A stretch of 64,000 nucleotides of DNA from Bacilli bacterium (GTDB taxonomy: Bacteria > Bacillota_I > Bacilli_A > RFN20 > CAG-826). This document shows positions 35,527 through 44,318 of the stretch, piece after piece. Made by a program: the position numbers and the translations under genes. The stretch lies in contig JAKSUZ010000001.1 of the NCBI GenBank assembly GCA_024408505.1, positions 96,898-160,897 of the forward strand, given 5' to 3'. Every line of letters starts with the position of its first letter. Position 1 is the first letter of the stretch. The notes under the pieces were generated by a model. It was not told where the DNA came from and did no database searches. It saw only the letters and a list, made by a program, of their open reading frames with translations.

Positions 35527-36186
35527 TTACTTCACTAACTTTTGATAACGCTCTTTAATGTCTTCGTGATTAAAGAGATAGGAACCAGCGACTAAAATAT
35601 CAACTCCGGCCTCGCGACAAAGTGGACCGGTTGTTTCATTAATGCCGCCATCCACTTCAATCAATGTTTTTAATTTATTAAGAGTAATGTATTCATGACA
35701 TTTACGAATCTTACCAAGCGCACTTTCCATAAAAGATTGCCCGCCTAAGCCTGGCTCTACTGACATTACTAAAACTAGATCAACTAAATGGAGGAAAGGT
35801 AAAACCTTTTCTACAGGTGTTTTTGGTTTAATTGAAATACCAACTTTTACTCCCATCTTTTTAATTGCATTAAGGCAATCAAAGCGAAGCGCATCGTCTT
35901 TTAACGCTTCATAATGAATCGTGATAATATCCGCACCGAGTTTTGCATATTCTTTTGCATATTCATAAGGTTTAGCCACCATAAGGTGAACATCGTTATA
36001 AACATGATGTAATGGTTTTACTTTTTTAAAATCATCATAACTAAACGAAGTATGGCCAATGAATTCTTTATCCATTACATCAAAGTGAATATACTTTGCG
36101 CCTAATTTAATTACTTGGTCGATTGCACTTTTAAAATTATTTTTATCAACCGCTAACAAGGAAGGAGCAACATATACTTTTTTCAT
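35527..36186 (-). CDS. rpe: Ribulose-phosphate 3-epimerase
   Basis: Interconverts D-ribulose 5-P and D-xylulose 5-P, linking arabinose catabolism to glycolysis. 219 residues, TIM barrel. Family blocks: VAPSLLAVDKNNF, HFDVMD (metal His/Asp), DVHLMV, MSVEPGLGGQSF and EVDGGI. It follows prkC by 2 bp as in Bacillus, but rsgA (cpgA), which normally sits between them, is missing. Confidence 0.95.
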   Translation of the reverse strand: MKKVYVAPSLLAVDKNNFKSAIDQVIKLGAKYIHFDVMDKEFIGHTSFSYDDFKKVKPLHHVYNDVHLMVAKPYEYAKEYAKLGADIITIHYEALKDDALRFDCLNAIKKMGVKVGISIKPKTPVEKVLPFLHLVDLVLVMSVEPGLGGQSFMESALGKIRKCHEYITLNKLKTLIEVDGGINETTGPLCREAGVDILVAGSYLFNHEDIKERYQKLVK

Positions 36187-36188
36187 AC

Positions 36189-37070
36189 TTAATCCTCTCT
36201 AAATCCAAATAGTTTCTGTAAGAAACCACGATGCTTCTCGTATTTTTTCTTATTCATTAAAATATCAAGAAGGTCTTCCCTCATCTCTTTTGCGCTCTGA
36301 TAACGTTCATTAGGGTTTTTCATAGTTGCTTTTAGGATAACATTTTCAATAGGTTTTGGTAAGTCAGAAGCAAATTCACTAGGATGCGGAATATTGTCTT
36401 TGACTTGGCTTACAGCCACATCAAGCGGATTATTGTTTAAATGAGGTAAGCGTTTAGTAACTAGTTCAAAGAAAGTTATTCCTAATGAATAAATGTCAGC
36501 TAAGCGAGTTACTGTTCCTCCTTCACAAATTTCTGGAGCAAGGTAGTGAACACTACCAACTAGCGCAGCGTCCTCTCTAGTTTTATTGGTTAAATCAAGA
36601 GCGATACCAAAATCACTTAATTTAATCGAACCATCAAAAAGATAATAGATATTATCCGGCTTAATATCACGATGAATAATTCCACGTGTGTGAATATAAT
36701 TTAAAACGTCACACATTTGGAGCATAATTTCGCAAGCTTCAATGTAAGTTATTTTGCTACCTAACTTTAGTTTCTCACCTAAAGTCTGCCCTTTAATTAA
36801 TTCAAAAACGATATACGGTCTATTTTCATAAGTGCCTGATTCATAAATTTTAGCAATGTTAGGATGAACCAATCGCGTAGCGATTTTTGCTTCATGAGCA
36901 AAACGATTAATGTTTTGAGAATCACTAATTAATGACTCTAAAATGAATTTTATCGCACAACTTTTTTTCGTTTCTAAATCAACTGCTTCATATACTTCTG
37001 CCATTCCGCCTTGAGCAATCCGTGAGACAAGTCGATAACGACCATTTATCTTTTCGCCGATTTTAATCAT
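36189..37070 (-). CDS. prkC: Ser/Thr protein kinase, PrkC type without PASTA domains
   Basis: 293 residues, essentially the catalytic domain alone. G-loop IAQGGMAEVYEA, Lys in CAIKF, HRDIKPDN catalytic loop, DFGIA magnesium loop, and activation-segment SVHYLAPEI. The usual membrane helix and extracellular PASTA repeats that sense peptidoglycan are absent; the protein ends ~20 residues after the kinase fold. Ordinary PrkC is about 650 residues. An AAGGAG site precedes the ATG. Overlaps its phosphatase partner prpC by 8 bp. Confidence 0.9.
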   Translation of the reverse strand: MIKIGEKINGRYRLVSRIAQGGMAEVYEAVDLETKKSCAIKFILESLISDSQNINRFAHEAKIATRLVHPNIAKIYESGTYENRPYIVFELIKGQTLGEKLKLGSKITYIEACEIMLQMCDVLNYIHTRGIIHRDIKPDNIYYLFDGSIKLSDFGIALDLTNKTREDAALVGSVHYLAPEICEGGTVTRLADIYSLGITFFELVTKRLPHLNNNPLDVAVSQVKDNIPHPSEFASDLPKPIENVILKATMKNPNERYQSAKEMREDLLDILMNKKKYEKHRGFLQKLFGFRED

Positions 37071-37827
37071 GGTGACTCCTTATAAAATAGGCAACAGCGA
37101 TGTTATCGCTACCACCATTTTTGTTAGCAGCATTAATTAATTCTTTAGTCGTTTCTTTAGCGCTCATTCTTTTTTTAATAATATCTATGATATCTTTCTC
37201 TTTTAAATTGTTAAATAAACCATCACTACAAAGTAGGATGGGCTCATCACGATACTTTAGTAATCGCGAATTAAAGCTAATCGATGGATAAATGCCTAAG
37301 GCATTAAGTAAAACATTTTTATCTTTTCTTTTCTCAGCTTCGCTTTCGCTTATTTGGCCTGAACGTTTTAAGTAATCGACATAACTTTGATCTTCACTTA
37401 AACGCTCTAGTTTATCATTATGATAAAGATAAGCACGCGAATCACCAACATTAAGAACAACCATATTATTTTTATGAATTAAAACTGCTACTAAAGTAGT
37501 GCCCATTCCTTTACATGATTCAGTTTTTTCAGCCGTGTTATAAACAAACTTATTAGCATCACTTACTACATGCTGTAACCAAAGTTTTGCGATAAAAATA
37601 GAAATAAAACCTTTCTCTTTTTTCTTAAATTCTTCACTCAAAATATCGATTGCTAGTTTACTAGCATAATCGCCTTTATTATGCCCGCCCATTCCATCGG
37701 CGATAATCATTAAAATATCACCGCTACTATTAGTAAGAATCGTAGCTTGGTCTTCATTTTTTATTCGGATTTTCCCAATATCGGTTTGATAGGCAAAATC
37801 ATTATGATAAGTTAACTTATTTTTCAT
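37063..37827 (-). CDS. prpC: PP2C-family protein phosphatase
   Basis: Reverses PrkC phosphorylation. 254 residues. Metal motifs DQATI, IIADGMGGHNKGDYAS, VLNVGDSRAYLY, SEDQSYVD and LLCSDGLFNNL, ending GGSDNIAVAYF. I place the start at 37827 (MKNKLTYHND). There the ATG overlaps the rlmN TGA as ATGA; the longer open frame upstream lies inside rlmN. Confidence 0.94.
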   Translation of the reverse strand: MKNKLTYHNDFAYQTDIGKIRIKNEDQATILTNSSGDILMIIADGMGGHNKGDYASKLAIDILSEEFKKKEKGFISIFIAKLWLQHVVSDANKFVYNTAEKTESCKGMGTTLVAVLIHKNNMVVLNVGDSRAYLYHNDKLERLSEDQSYVDYLKRSGQISESEAEKRKDKNVLLNALGIYPSISFNSRLLKYRDEPILLCSDGLFNNLKEKDIIDIIKKRMSAKETTKELINAANKNGGSDNIAVAYFIRSHHD

Positions 37828-38852
37828 TGTTGTACCTTTGCCCTTAATTGACCACAAGCTGCCGAAATATCACTACCAAATTCCTTTCTAATTTGTGCAT
37901 GCACGCCTAATTTAGTTAACCAGTCTAGGAACTGGTGGACTCTTTCTTTATCACTACGTTTAAATTCATTTTCCTTAACTTCGTTATATGGAATTAAATT
38001 AACATAGGCCAAAATGCCTTTGATTAATTTAGCGAGTTCGACCGCATTTTCATAACTATCATTTACATCCTTAAGAAGGATATACTCAAACGTTACTCGA
38101 CGATCCGCTTCTTTAATATAGTCTTTGGTCGCAGCGATTAATTCTTTTAAAGGATATCTTTGATTAATTTTCATTAATCGATTGCGAATTTCATCGTTTG
38201 GCGCGTGAAGAGAAATGGCTAAGTTAATTTGAATTCCTTCTTTCGCGTATTGACGAATTTTATCAGTGATTCCACAAGTGGAAACAGTAATATGGCGGGC
38301 GCCGATTTCAAATGCTTTAGGATCATTAATAATCCGAATGAATTTCATAACGTTATCGTAATTATCAAATGGTTCCCCTGTACCCATCACAACAATATGA
38401 GAAATTTTATTGGGTGCTAATATTTTATTAGCGAGTAATAATTCTCCAATCATTTCATGTGTTTCTAGATTGCGTTTCTTCTTAAGAAGACCAGATGCGC
38501 AAAAAGCACAACCCATGTTACAACCAACTTGACTTGAAACACATAGAACATTTCCATATCGATAAGGCATAATTACCGTTTCGACTAAGTTGTCATCACT
38601 TAGTTTAACTAAAAATTTGATTGTTCCATCCGCGCTTTCTTCTTTTTTAAAAATGGTCGGTTCACATAAACAAAAGTCTTTCTTCAGAACATCGCGAAAA
38701 TCTTTTGAGATGTCAGTCATCTCGTCAAAATCTTTGACGCCTTTTAAATAAATCCAGGTAAATAATTGAGTTGCTCGAAAAGGCTTTTGTTGATACTTAT
38801 CAACTAAAAGTTTTTGTAAATCTTTAAGAGGGTAATTATAAAGGTTAATCAT
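37824..38852 (-). CDS. rlmN: 23S rRNA/tRNA adenine-C2 methyltransferase
   Basis: Radical-SAM enzyme that methylates A2503 of 23S rRNA and A37 of some tRNAs. 342 residues. [4Fe-4S] motif CNMGCAFC (~110-117), GEPFDNYDNV SAM block, and the C-terminal catalytic Cys in SAACGQL. Ends in TGA overlapping prpC. Its first ATG overlaps the end of the 151-residue gene upstream by one base. Confidence 0.95.
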   Translation of the reverse strand: MINLYNYPLKDLQKLLVDKYQQKPFRATQLFTWIYLKGVKDFDEMTDISKDFRDVLKKDFCLCEPTIFKKEESADGTIKFLVKLSDDNLVETVIMPYRYGNVLCVSSQVGCNMGCAFCASGLLKKKRNLETHEMIGELLLANKILAPNKISHIVVMGTGEPFDNYDNVMKFIRIINDPKAFEIGARHITVSTCGITDKIRQYAKEGIQINLAISLHAPNDEIRNRLMKINQRYPLKELIAATKDYIKEADRRVTFEYILLKDVNDSYENAVELAKLIKGILAYVNLIPYNEVKENEFKRSDKERVHQFLDWLTKLGVHAQIRKEFGSDISAACGQLRAKVQQ

Positions 38853-39307
38853 TATTTTTTCTTCTTGTTAAAATCCTTAAAGACATTGCCAGTATAAACT
38901 TTGTTTTCATCAGCAATATCTTCTTCGCTAATTTCTTCATTTTCTACTTTAACTAAGTTATCGTCACGAATAAACCGCGGGTATTCTTTATTAAAATGTT
39001 CAAAGAAATGATGTGGATCAAAATAGGTAAATAAAATATGAAGGTTGATTGAGAAGAGTTTGAAACTACTAACTAAGTATTTAGTTACATTAGCTTGTAG
39101 TGGATGATATTTCTCGGGTAGACACACCTCGATAGTAGCGTTCCAACTAGTTTGTTCAACGCCCTTATGAAAGATATACGAGTTAGGCGCATAAAATAAA
39201 ATTTCATCTTCGCTAGTTTCGAATAGTTTTGCTAAATTAGCGGTATGCTCTTTGGAATAATTTCCTACCACGTACTGGTCTAGTCCATACACTTTGATTA
39301 AAATCAT
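38852..39307 (-). CDS. Unknown 151-residue protein in the priA-rlmN slot
   Basis: I set the start at 39307 (MILIKVYGLD), which has a perfect AAGGAGG site overlapping the priA stop. The first ~115 residues look like an alpha/beta fold (LIKVYGLDQYVV; TIEVCLPEKYHP; LHILFTYFD) and the last ~35 are acidic then basic (ENEEISEEDIADENK...FKDFNKKKK). I do not recognise a family. It occupies the place where def, fmt and rsmB normally stand in Firmicutes. Close spacing to both neighbours suggests one transcript. Confidence 0.6.
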   Translation of the reverse strand: MILIKVYGLDQYVVGNYSKEHTANLAKLFETSEDEILFYAPNSYIFHKGVEQTSWNATIEVCLPEKYHPLQANVTKYLVSSFKLFSINLHILFTYFDPHHFFEHFNKEYPRFIRDDNLVKVENEEISEEDIADENKVYTGNVFKDFNKKKK

Positions 39308-39317
39308 AGTTCCTCCT

Positions 39318-41513
39318 TTAAAAGTCAAACGGATCAACGTTGACTAATATACTAACGGATGGTTTATTTTGTAATGTAATCCGTAATTTTTCAATATATT
39401 TTCTTATCTCATCTTCCTTCTTATATTTAATAAGAATTTCTCTTACATACCAATCATTTTCATAAGGAATATAAGGAGCGGAAGGTCCTAGAATCTTTAC
39501 ATCTTGATAATTTTTATTAGTTAAGTCACTTGCGATTTGATAAGCGATGTCTTGCGCTAAATCCTCTTTCTTAGCCTTGATAGTTAATGAGATTAAATAA
39601 GTGTAAGGCGGATACTGACTTGCCTTTCTAATCTTCATTTCGGTATTAAAAAACGCATTGTAGTCTTGGCGAGAGGCGAGCTGAATTGCATAATGATCTG
39701 GCATATATGTTTGAATAATTGCTTCGCCCGCTTTCTTATCACGACCACTTCTTCCAATCGCCTGCGTAATGAGCGTGAATGCTTTCTCAGTGTTGCGGAA
39801 ACTTGGAAGCGACAAACCAATATCCGCAAGGACAATCCCTACTAAAGTAACATTAGGGAAATCGTGCCCTTTGGCAATCATTTGAGTACCAATTAAAATA
39901 TCCGCTTCTTGATTTCTAAACTTTTCGATTACATGCGATATGTTATTGCGAACACGGCCAACGTCACTATCAAGGCGCAGGACGCGAGCTTTAGGAAATA
40001 ATTTTTTTATTTCCTTTTCAACACGTTCGGTTCCAAATCCAGAATGGAATAAATATTTAGATCCACAGTTAGGGCAAGTATCCGGCATTTTTTCTACATG
40101 GTCACAATGATGGCATTTTAAAAGGTTATCCGTGTAATGATAAGATAAGGCAACATTACAATTAGGACATTTAATTGGTTGTTGACATTCACGACATAAA
40201 ACCGTTGGTGCATATCCTCGTCTATTTAATAATAGAATGATTTGTTCTTTTTTCTCTAATCGATCTTTAATCTTCTCATGGAGAATATTAGAGAACATAT
40301 GCGATTCACGACATAAATTATAACCCTTAAGCATATCAACAATAGTTGTCTTCGGTAACGGCTGCTTGTTAATTCTTTCAGGCAAAATAACATGGTTATA
40401 AATATTCTTCATTGCTCGAATTCTAGTCTCAAGTAGCGGCGTAGCGCTACCAAGTACTACCATTGAGTTATTACTCCTAGCGCGCATAAGTGCAATCTCT
40501 CGAGCATGATAAGTCGGGACGTTATCTTGTTTATACGATTCAACGTGTTCTTCATCAAGGATAATGAGACCAATATTTTTTAACGGTGCGAAAATAGCAC
40601 TACGTGCTCCGACTACAATATTAGCCTCACCGCGAGCGATTCTTCGATACTCATCATATTTTTCTGCAGGAGTTAACTCGCTATGTAAAATAGCAACCTT
40701 ACCTTTAAAGCGCCTTATATAATAACGAACCATCACACTAGTAAGCGAAATCTCAGGGACTAGCATCAAAACATTACGTCCTTTTTTAATTACTTCTTCG
40801 CTAAGAGCTAAATAAACTTCGGTCTTTCCTGAACCAGTTACACCTTCAATTAGAGAAACCTTATTCTTACTATTTAAAATAGTAGTAAGCGCCTTTTTTT
40901 GAGCAGGCGTTAAAACTTTTTTCTCTTCTTTTTCAAATTCAGGAATTTTTAAACGTGGGACTTCAATCTCAATTTCACGAATCCGATTTAGTTCAATTAA
41001 TTTCTTAATTACCGAAGGCGATTTTAAATCGCGCTTTTTAACTTTTCCGTTTTTATAAATTAAACGCAATAGTTCAACTTGCTTCGCAGTTAAATCTTTT
41101 TCACTTTCATTAACAATCGCCAAATATTTTTCATAATGAACTTTTGGAGCTCTTAAGGTTGAAAACCTTGGCTTTAATGATGGTGGTAACATTGTTTGAA
41201 GCACGCTAATAAGCGGAGATAAATAATAGTTAGATACTTCTTTCGCTAACTTAAGCATCTCATTATCTAAGATCGGTGACTTATCTAATACTGATTTAAT
41301 TTCATTAAGAACAAAACCCGATTCTTTTTCGTATTCATCTTTAGTCCTATTATCTTCTTTCACGTTAGTGACATAACCAACAACATCGCGATTAGCAAAA
41401 GAAACTACAACTCGAACGCCGGCACTTAATTTATCCTTAAAAGGATATAGATAGGTAAAAGGCCGGTTTAATGCATTAGCGCTTCTTTCGATAAGCACTT
41501 CCGCAAGTATCAT
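39318..41513 (-). CDS. priA: Primosomal helicase PriA
   Basis: Restarts stalled replication forks. 731 residues. N-terminal 3'-binding domain, Walker A VTGSGKTEV, Walker B LDEEHVESYK, and a zinc-binding insert with eight Cys (CRECQQPIKCPNC, CHHCD...CPNCG). C-terminal helicase motifs follow (IGTQMIAKGHDFPNV, QAIGRSGRD). Lies one base after gmk. Confidence 0.96.
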   Translation of the reverse strand: MILAEVLIERSANALNRPFTYLYPFKDKLSAGVRVVVSFANRDVVGYVTNVKEDNRTKDEYEKESGFVLNEIKSVLDKSPILDNEMLKLAKEVSNYYLSPLISVLQTMLPPSLKPRFSTLRAPKVHYEKYLAIVNESEKDLTAKQVELLRLIYKNGKVKKRDLKSPSVIKKLIELNRIREIEIEVPRLKIPEFEKEEKKVLTPAQKKALTTILNSKNKVSLIEGVTGSGKTEVYLALSEEVIKKGRNVLMLVPEISLTSVMVRYYIRRFKGKVAILHSELTPAEKYDEYRRIARGEANIVVGARSAIFAPLKNIGLIILDEEHVESYKQDNVPTYHAREIALMRARSNNSMVVLGSATPLLETRIRAMKNIYNHVILPERINKQPLPKTTIVDMLKGYNLCRESHMFSNILHEKIKDRLEKKEQIILLLNRRGYAPTVLCRECQQPIKCPNCNVALSYHYTDNLLKCHHCDHVEKMPDTCPNCGSKYLFHSGFGTERVEKEIKKLFPKARVLRLDSDVGRVRNNISHVIEKFRNQEADILIGTQMIAKGHDFPNVTLVGIVLADIGLSLPSFRNTEKAFTLITQAIGRSGRDKKAGEAIIQTYMPDHYAIQLASRQDYNAFFNTEMKIRKASQYPPYTYLISLTIKAKKEDLAQDIAYQIASDLTNKNYQDVKILGPSAPYIPYENDWYVREILIKYKKEDEIRKYIEKLRITLQNKPSVSILVNVDPFDF

Positions 41514-41514
41514 A

Positions 41515-42096
41515 TTAACCTCTTAACGCAATAGCGTTTTTAATAATTTTAGTTATTTCTTTACTCGCTCTTGTTGGAGAATCATTTACGATGACATGAT
41601 CAAACTTATCTTTAAGTTTCATTTCATCTTTTGCTTTCTTTAAACGATTCTTGATATCCGCTTGTGATTCAGTTGAACGACCACGGATACGCTTTTCTAA
41701 CTCTTTAACACTCGGCGCAACGATAAAGAAAGAAACAATATCTTTCTTACTAAACGCCTTCATAACATTTTTCGTTCCATTAACATCAATTTCAAGAACG
41801 ATGTTCTTCCCGGCTTTTCTTACTTTTTCAACTTGAGATTTAGAAGTGCCATAGTAATGACCAACATAGTTGTTATATTCTAAAAGATCTCCATTTTTGA
41901 TCGCTTCTTTAAATTTCTTTTCGCTAACGAAGTAATAATCTACTCCATTCTTTTCGCCTTTTCTAATTGCGCGGGTGGTTAGAGAAACGGAAAAAACGAG
42001 ATTAAGTTTTTTGTTTTTCATAATCTCTTTTCTAACAGTACCTTTGCCAACCCCACTTGGACCAGCAATTATAATTAAGAAACCAGGCTTTTTCAT
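41515..42096 (-). CDS. gmk: Guanylate kinase
   Basis: Phosphorylates GMP to GDP, next to guaB in purine flow. 193 residues from the start at 42096. P-loop GPSGVGKGT, SLTTRAIRKGEKNGVDYYF GMP site, EIDVNGTKNV. The upstream open frame runs into the divergent promoter and is not homologous, so I reject it. A TGTTATAAT -10 ends nine bases before the ATG, with no Shine-Dalgarno, so the mRNA likely starts at or just before the start codon. First gene of a long operon. Confidence 0.95.
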   Translation of the reverse strand: MKKPGFLIIIAGPSGVGKGTVRKEIMKNKKLNLVFSVSLTTRAIRKGEKNGVDYYFVSEKKFKEAIKNGDLLEYNNYVGHYYGTSKSQVEKVRKAGKNIVLEIDVNGTKNVMKAFSKKDIVSFFIVAPSVKELEKRIRGRSTESQADIKNRLKKAKDEMKLKDKFDHVIVNDSPTRASKEITKIIKNAIALRG

Positions 42097-42105
42097 TGTG
42101 AAATT

Positions 42106-42114
42106 ATTATAACA
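42106..42114 (-). promoter_or_regulatory. Extended -10 of the gmk operon
   Basis: TGTTATAAT on the minus strand, nine bases before the gmk ATG. Forms a divergent pair with the rqcH promoter. Confidence 0.65.
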
Positions 42115-42131
42115 TAATTTATGTGCTTCAA

Positions 42132-42140
42132 TGCTATAAT
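42132..42140 (+). promoter_or_regulatory. Extended -10 of rqcH
   Basis: TGCTATAAT ends eight bases before the rqcH ATG at 42149, so a transcript starting 7-8 bases later would be leaderless. Confidence 0.65.
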
Positions 42141-42148
42141 AAGCGAGT

Positions 42149-43513
42149 ATGCGATTAAGCTTAGCGAACTTAAAAGAAATCATTAAAAAATATCAGTTAA
42201 CTTTAGTTAATAAGCGTATTACTGATATCGTTTTAGTTAATTCGCGACTCTTCCTTTTTACTTTAAAAAATGAAAAGAAAAGATTCTTAGTAGATTTAGA
42301 TAACAATAATCCACATATCGGTCTAATTTTAACTGATTATAATGAGTTATCATTACCAAGTGAATTTATCGCTAAGGCGCTAATGAAGGGAACACCTTTA
42401 ATCACCGGAATCGAATTAGCGAACAATGATAAAGTAATCAAAATTACCACTACTGCTACTGATGCTTATTATCATCATAATAAATACTATTTATATATTG
42501 AGCTAATTAATGCTCATGCCAATATGATATTAACTGATGAAAACAATAAGACTATTGTTGCATTTTATGAAACTAATCTAATGAGCCCTCGCTTGATTGT
42601 TAAAAACAATAAATATATTCTGCCTGATAAAAAGAATGATGAGTATGAAAATCCAAATTTTAAGATGAAAGAGTATGAAGAAGAAGTGGATAAAGCATTT
42701 ATGCTTGCGTTAGAAAAACGTAAAAAAGAGCTTTATGGCCCGTATCTTAAAAAATACAAGAAAAAAGTAAAATCGCTCGAAAAGAAGATTAATAAAATTA
42801 ATGAAAGTATTGAACACGCGAATGATACTTTAAAGTATAAAGAGATTGGTGACACTCTTTTAATAAGCGCGGGCGAAATTAAAAAGGGCGATACTAGTTT
42901 TCAAGGAATTAAACTTGATCCAACTAAATCCGCGATTGAAAATGCGAATATGTATTTTGCAAAATACAAGAAGGCAAAAAGAACGATAGAAACAACCGAC
43001 ACTATCTTAAGGCAAATTAATCAAGAACTTGATGATGCAAGATATTATCTTGATGTATTTACTTATGGGCAAGAAGATGAAATCAAATTACTTATCAAAA
43101 ACGATAATAGTAATAAAAAAGAAACTGCTCCCGCTTATCTACCTTATTACATAAACTGGCAAAATGTGACTTACTATTTCGGACACAATGCTTTAGAAAA
43201 TGACTACTTAACATTTAAAATGTTTAAAAAGAGTAGTGATGTTACTTGGCTTCACATTAAAGACAAGCCAAGCGCTCACCTTATTATTAATAAGGATAAG
43301 CCTACAAACCAAGAACTCGACATCGCCTGTTCTTTATTGTTAGTAAAGAACAAGTTAAATACCGGTGAAATTATTTATACGAGTCGAAAAAATCTCACTC
43401 GTGCAAATCAATTGGCAAAAGTTAACATTTTGCGATATAAAAGTATTACAATGCATAAGGTAAACCCTTTAGCATACGATTTATTAAAAAGGGAGAAACG
43501 AGTTCATGGATGA
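42149..43513 (+). CDS. rqcH: Ribosome-rescue factor RqcH (NFACT family)
   Basis: Binds stalled 50S-peptidyl-tRNA complexes and adds alanine tails for proteolysis. 454 residues, shorter than the ~570 of Bacillus. N-terminal NFACT-N (1-170), a coiled coil (~190-300, KKYKKKVKSLEKKINKINE) and a C-terminal NFACT-R block (WLHIKDKPSAHLII, ~370-440). By my alignment the DR pair (ND-R-II) of the tRNA-contact loop is DK (NNDKVIKI). Ends in TGA, overlapping the next ATG by eight bases. Leaderless start likely. Confidence 0.85.
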   Translation: MRLSLANLKEIIKKYQLTLVNKRITDIVLVNSRLFLFTLKNEKKRFLVDLDNNNPHIGLILTDYNELSLPSEFIAKALMKGTPLITGIELANNDKVIKITTTATDAYYHHNKYYLYIELINAHANMILTDENNKTIVAFYETNLMSPRLIVKNNKYILPDKKNDEYENPNFKMKEYEEEVDKAFMLALEKRKKELYGPYLKKYKKKVKSLEKKINKINESIEHANDTLKYKEIGDTLLISAGEIKKGDTSFQGIKLDPTKSAIENANMYFAKYKKAKRTIETTDTILRQINQELDDARYYLDVFTYGQEDEIKLLIKNDNSNKKETAPAYLPYYINWQNVTYYFGHNALENDYLTFKMFKKSSDVTWLHIKDKPSAHLIINKDKPTNQELDIACSLLLVKNKLNTGEIIYTSRKNLTRANQLAKVNILRYKSITMHKVNPLAYDLLKREKRVHG

Positions 43514-44318
43514 GAAAAATTTAATTAGAAAGATTATCGGCGATCAAGTGAAAAACGTTCGCCCTCTTCACCAAGGTGTAAGTAACACAAGTTACTTAGT
43601 TAACAAGCAACACGTGGTTAGAATTAAAGGTGGAAAGGAACGTTTTTATAACTATAAAAACGAGAAAGAAATTCTTCACAAAACTTCTAATTTATTTTTA
43701 AGTGAATTTGTTACTTATCTTGATAAAGATGGAAATAAAGTTAGTGAGTATATTAACCACACTCATACATTTAAAGGCGATAATAATGAAATTATTGCAG
43801 TAGCGAAAATGCTTAAAAAATTACATAGCGCTGATATCAAAACTAGAGTTAAATTTAAACCATTTAAACGTTACTACTATTATAAAAATAGATGCGATGG
43901 AGAAAAGTTTCAACATGAAGAGAAGGTCATTAGTAGCGTTAAGAAACTTTATGATAAGTATCCACTTATCTTGTGCCATAACGATCTCGTTGATAATAAT
44001 TTATTATTCACCAAAAACGGTTCCTATTTAATTGATTACGAATATGCTGGTAAAAACATTTACCTATTTGATTTAGCTAGCTTTATCAGCGAAAACGAAA
44101 TTAAAGATAAGCGCAAAATAAGATTATTCTTATCAACCTATGGTTTCCCAATGAGTAATATGGATGAACTCCAGGATATGATTATGTTTTTAAATCTTCT
44201 CTGGTACTATTGGGCAGTCGAAAGATATCAAGCCACTAAAAGAAAAATATTCTTGAATATTTCTAAAGCAAAAAAAAGAGCCATTGCTGATGACATCAAG
44301 GCTCTCTCTCGTCGTTAA
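43506..44318 (+). CDS. LicA/choline kinase-like phosphotransferase
   Basis: 270 residues of the aminoglycoside/choline kinase fold. Brenner loop LCHNDLVDNNLLF with the catalytic Asp, followed by LIDYEYAG supplying the metal Asp. Choline and ethanolamine kinases of surface phosphocholine pathways share this. Substrate unproven. Translationally overlapped with rqcH. It ends base-to-base with the convergent ppa. Confidence 0.85.
   Translation: MDEKNLIRKIIGDQVKNVRPLHQGVSNTSYLVNKQHVVRIKGGKERFYNYKNEKEILHKTSNLFLSEFVTYLDKDGNKVSEYINHTHTFKGDNNEIIAVAKMLKKLHSADIKTRVKFKPFKRYYYYKNRCDGEKFQHEEKVISSVKKLYDKYPLILCHNDLVDNNLLFTKNGSYLIDYEYAGKNIYLFDLASFISENEIKDKRKIRLFLSTYGFPMSNMDELQDMIMFLNLLWYYWAVERYQATKRKIFLNISKAKKRAIADDIKALSRR

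Noticed and set aside
42097..42183. Longer start for gmk (42183)
   Set aside because: It would overlap rqcH and its promoter and adds 29 residues absent from guanylate kinases.
42149..43513. Use of the Mycoplasma code (UGA = Trp)
   Set aside because: rqcH, rlmN, pfp, atpC, atpD and whiA end in TGA that overlaps the next ATG; all proteins have full family lengths with TGG for Trp.
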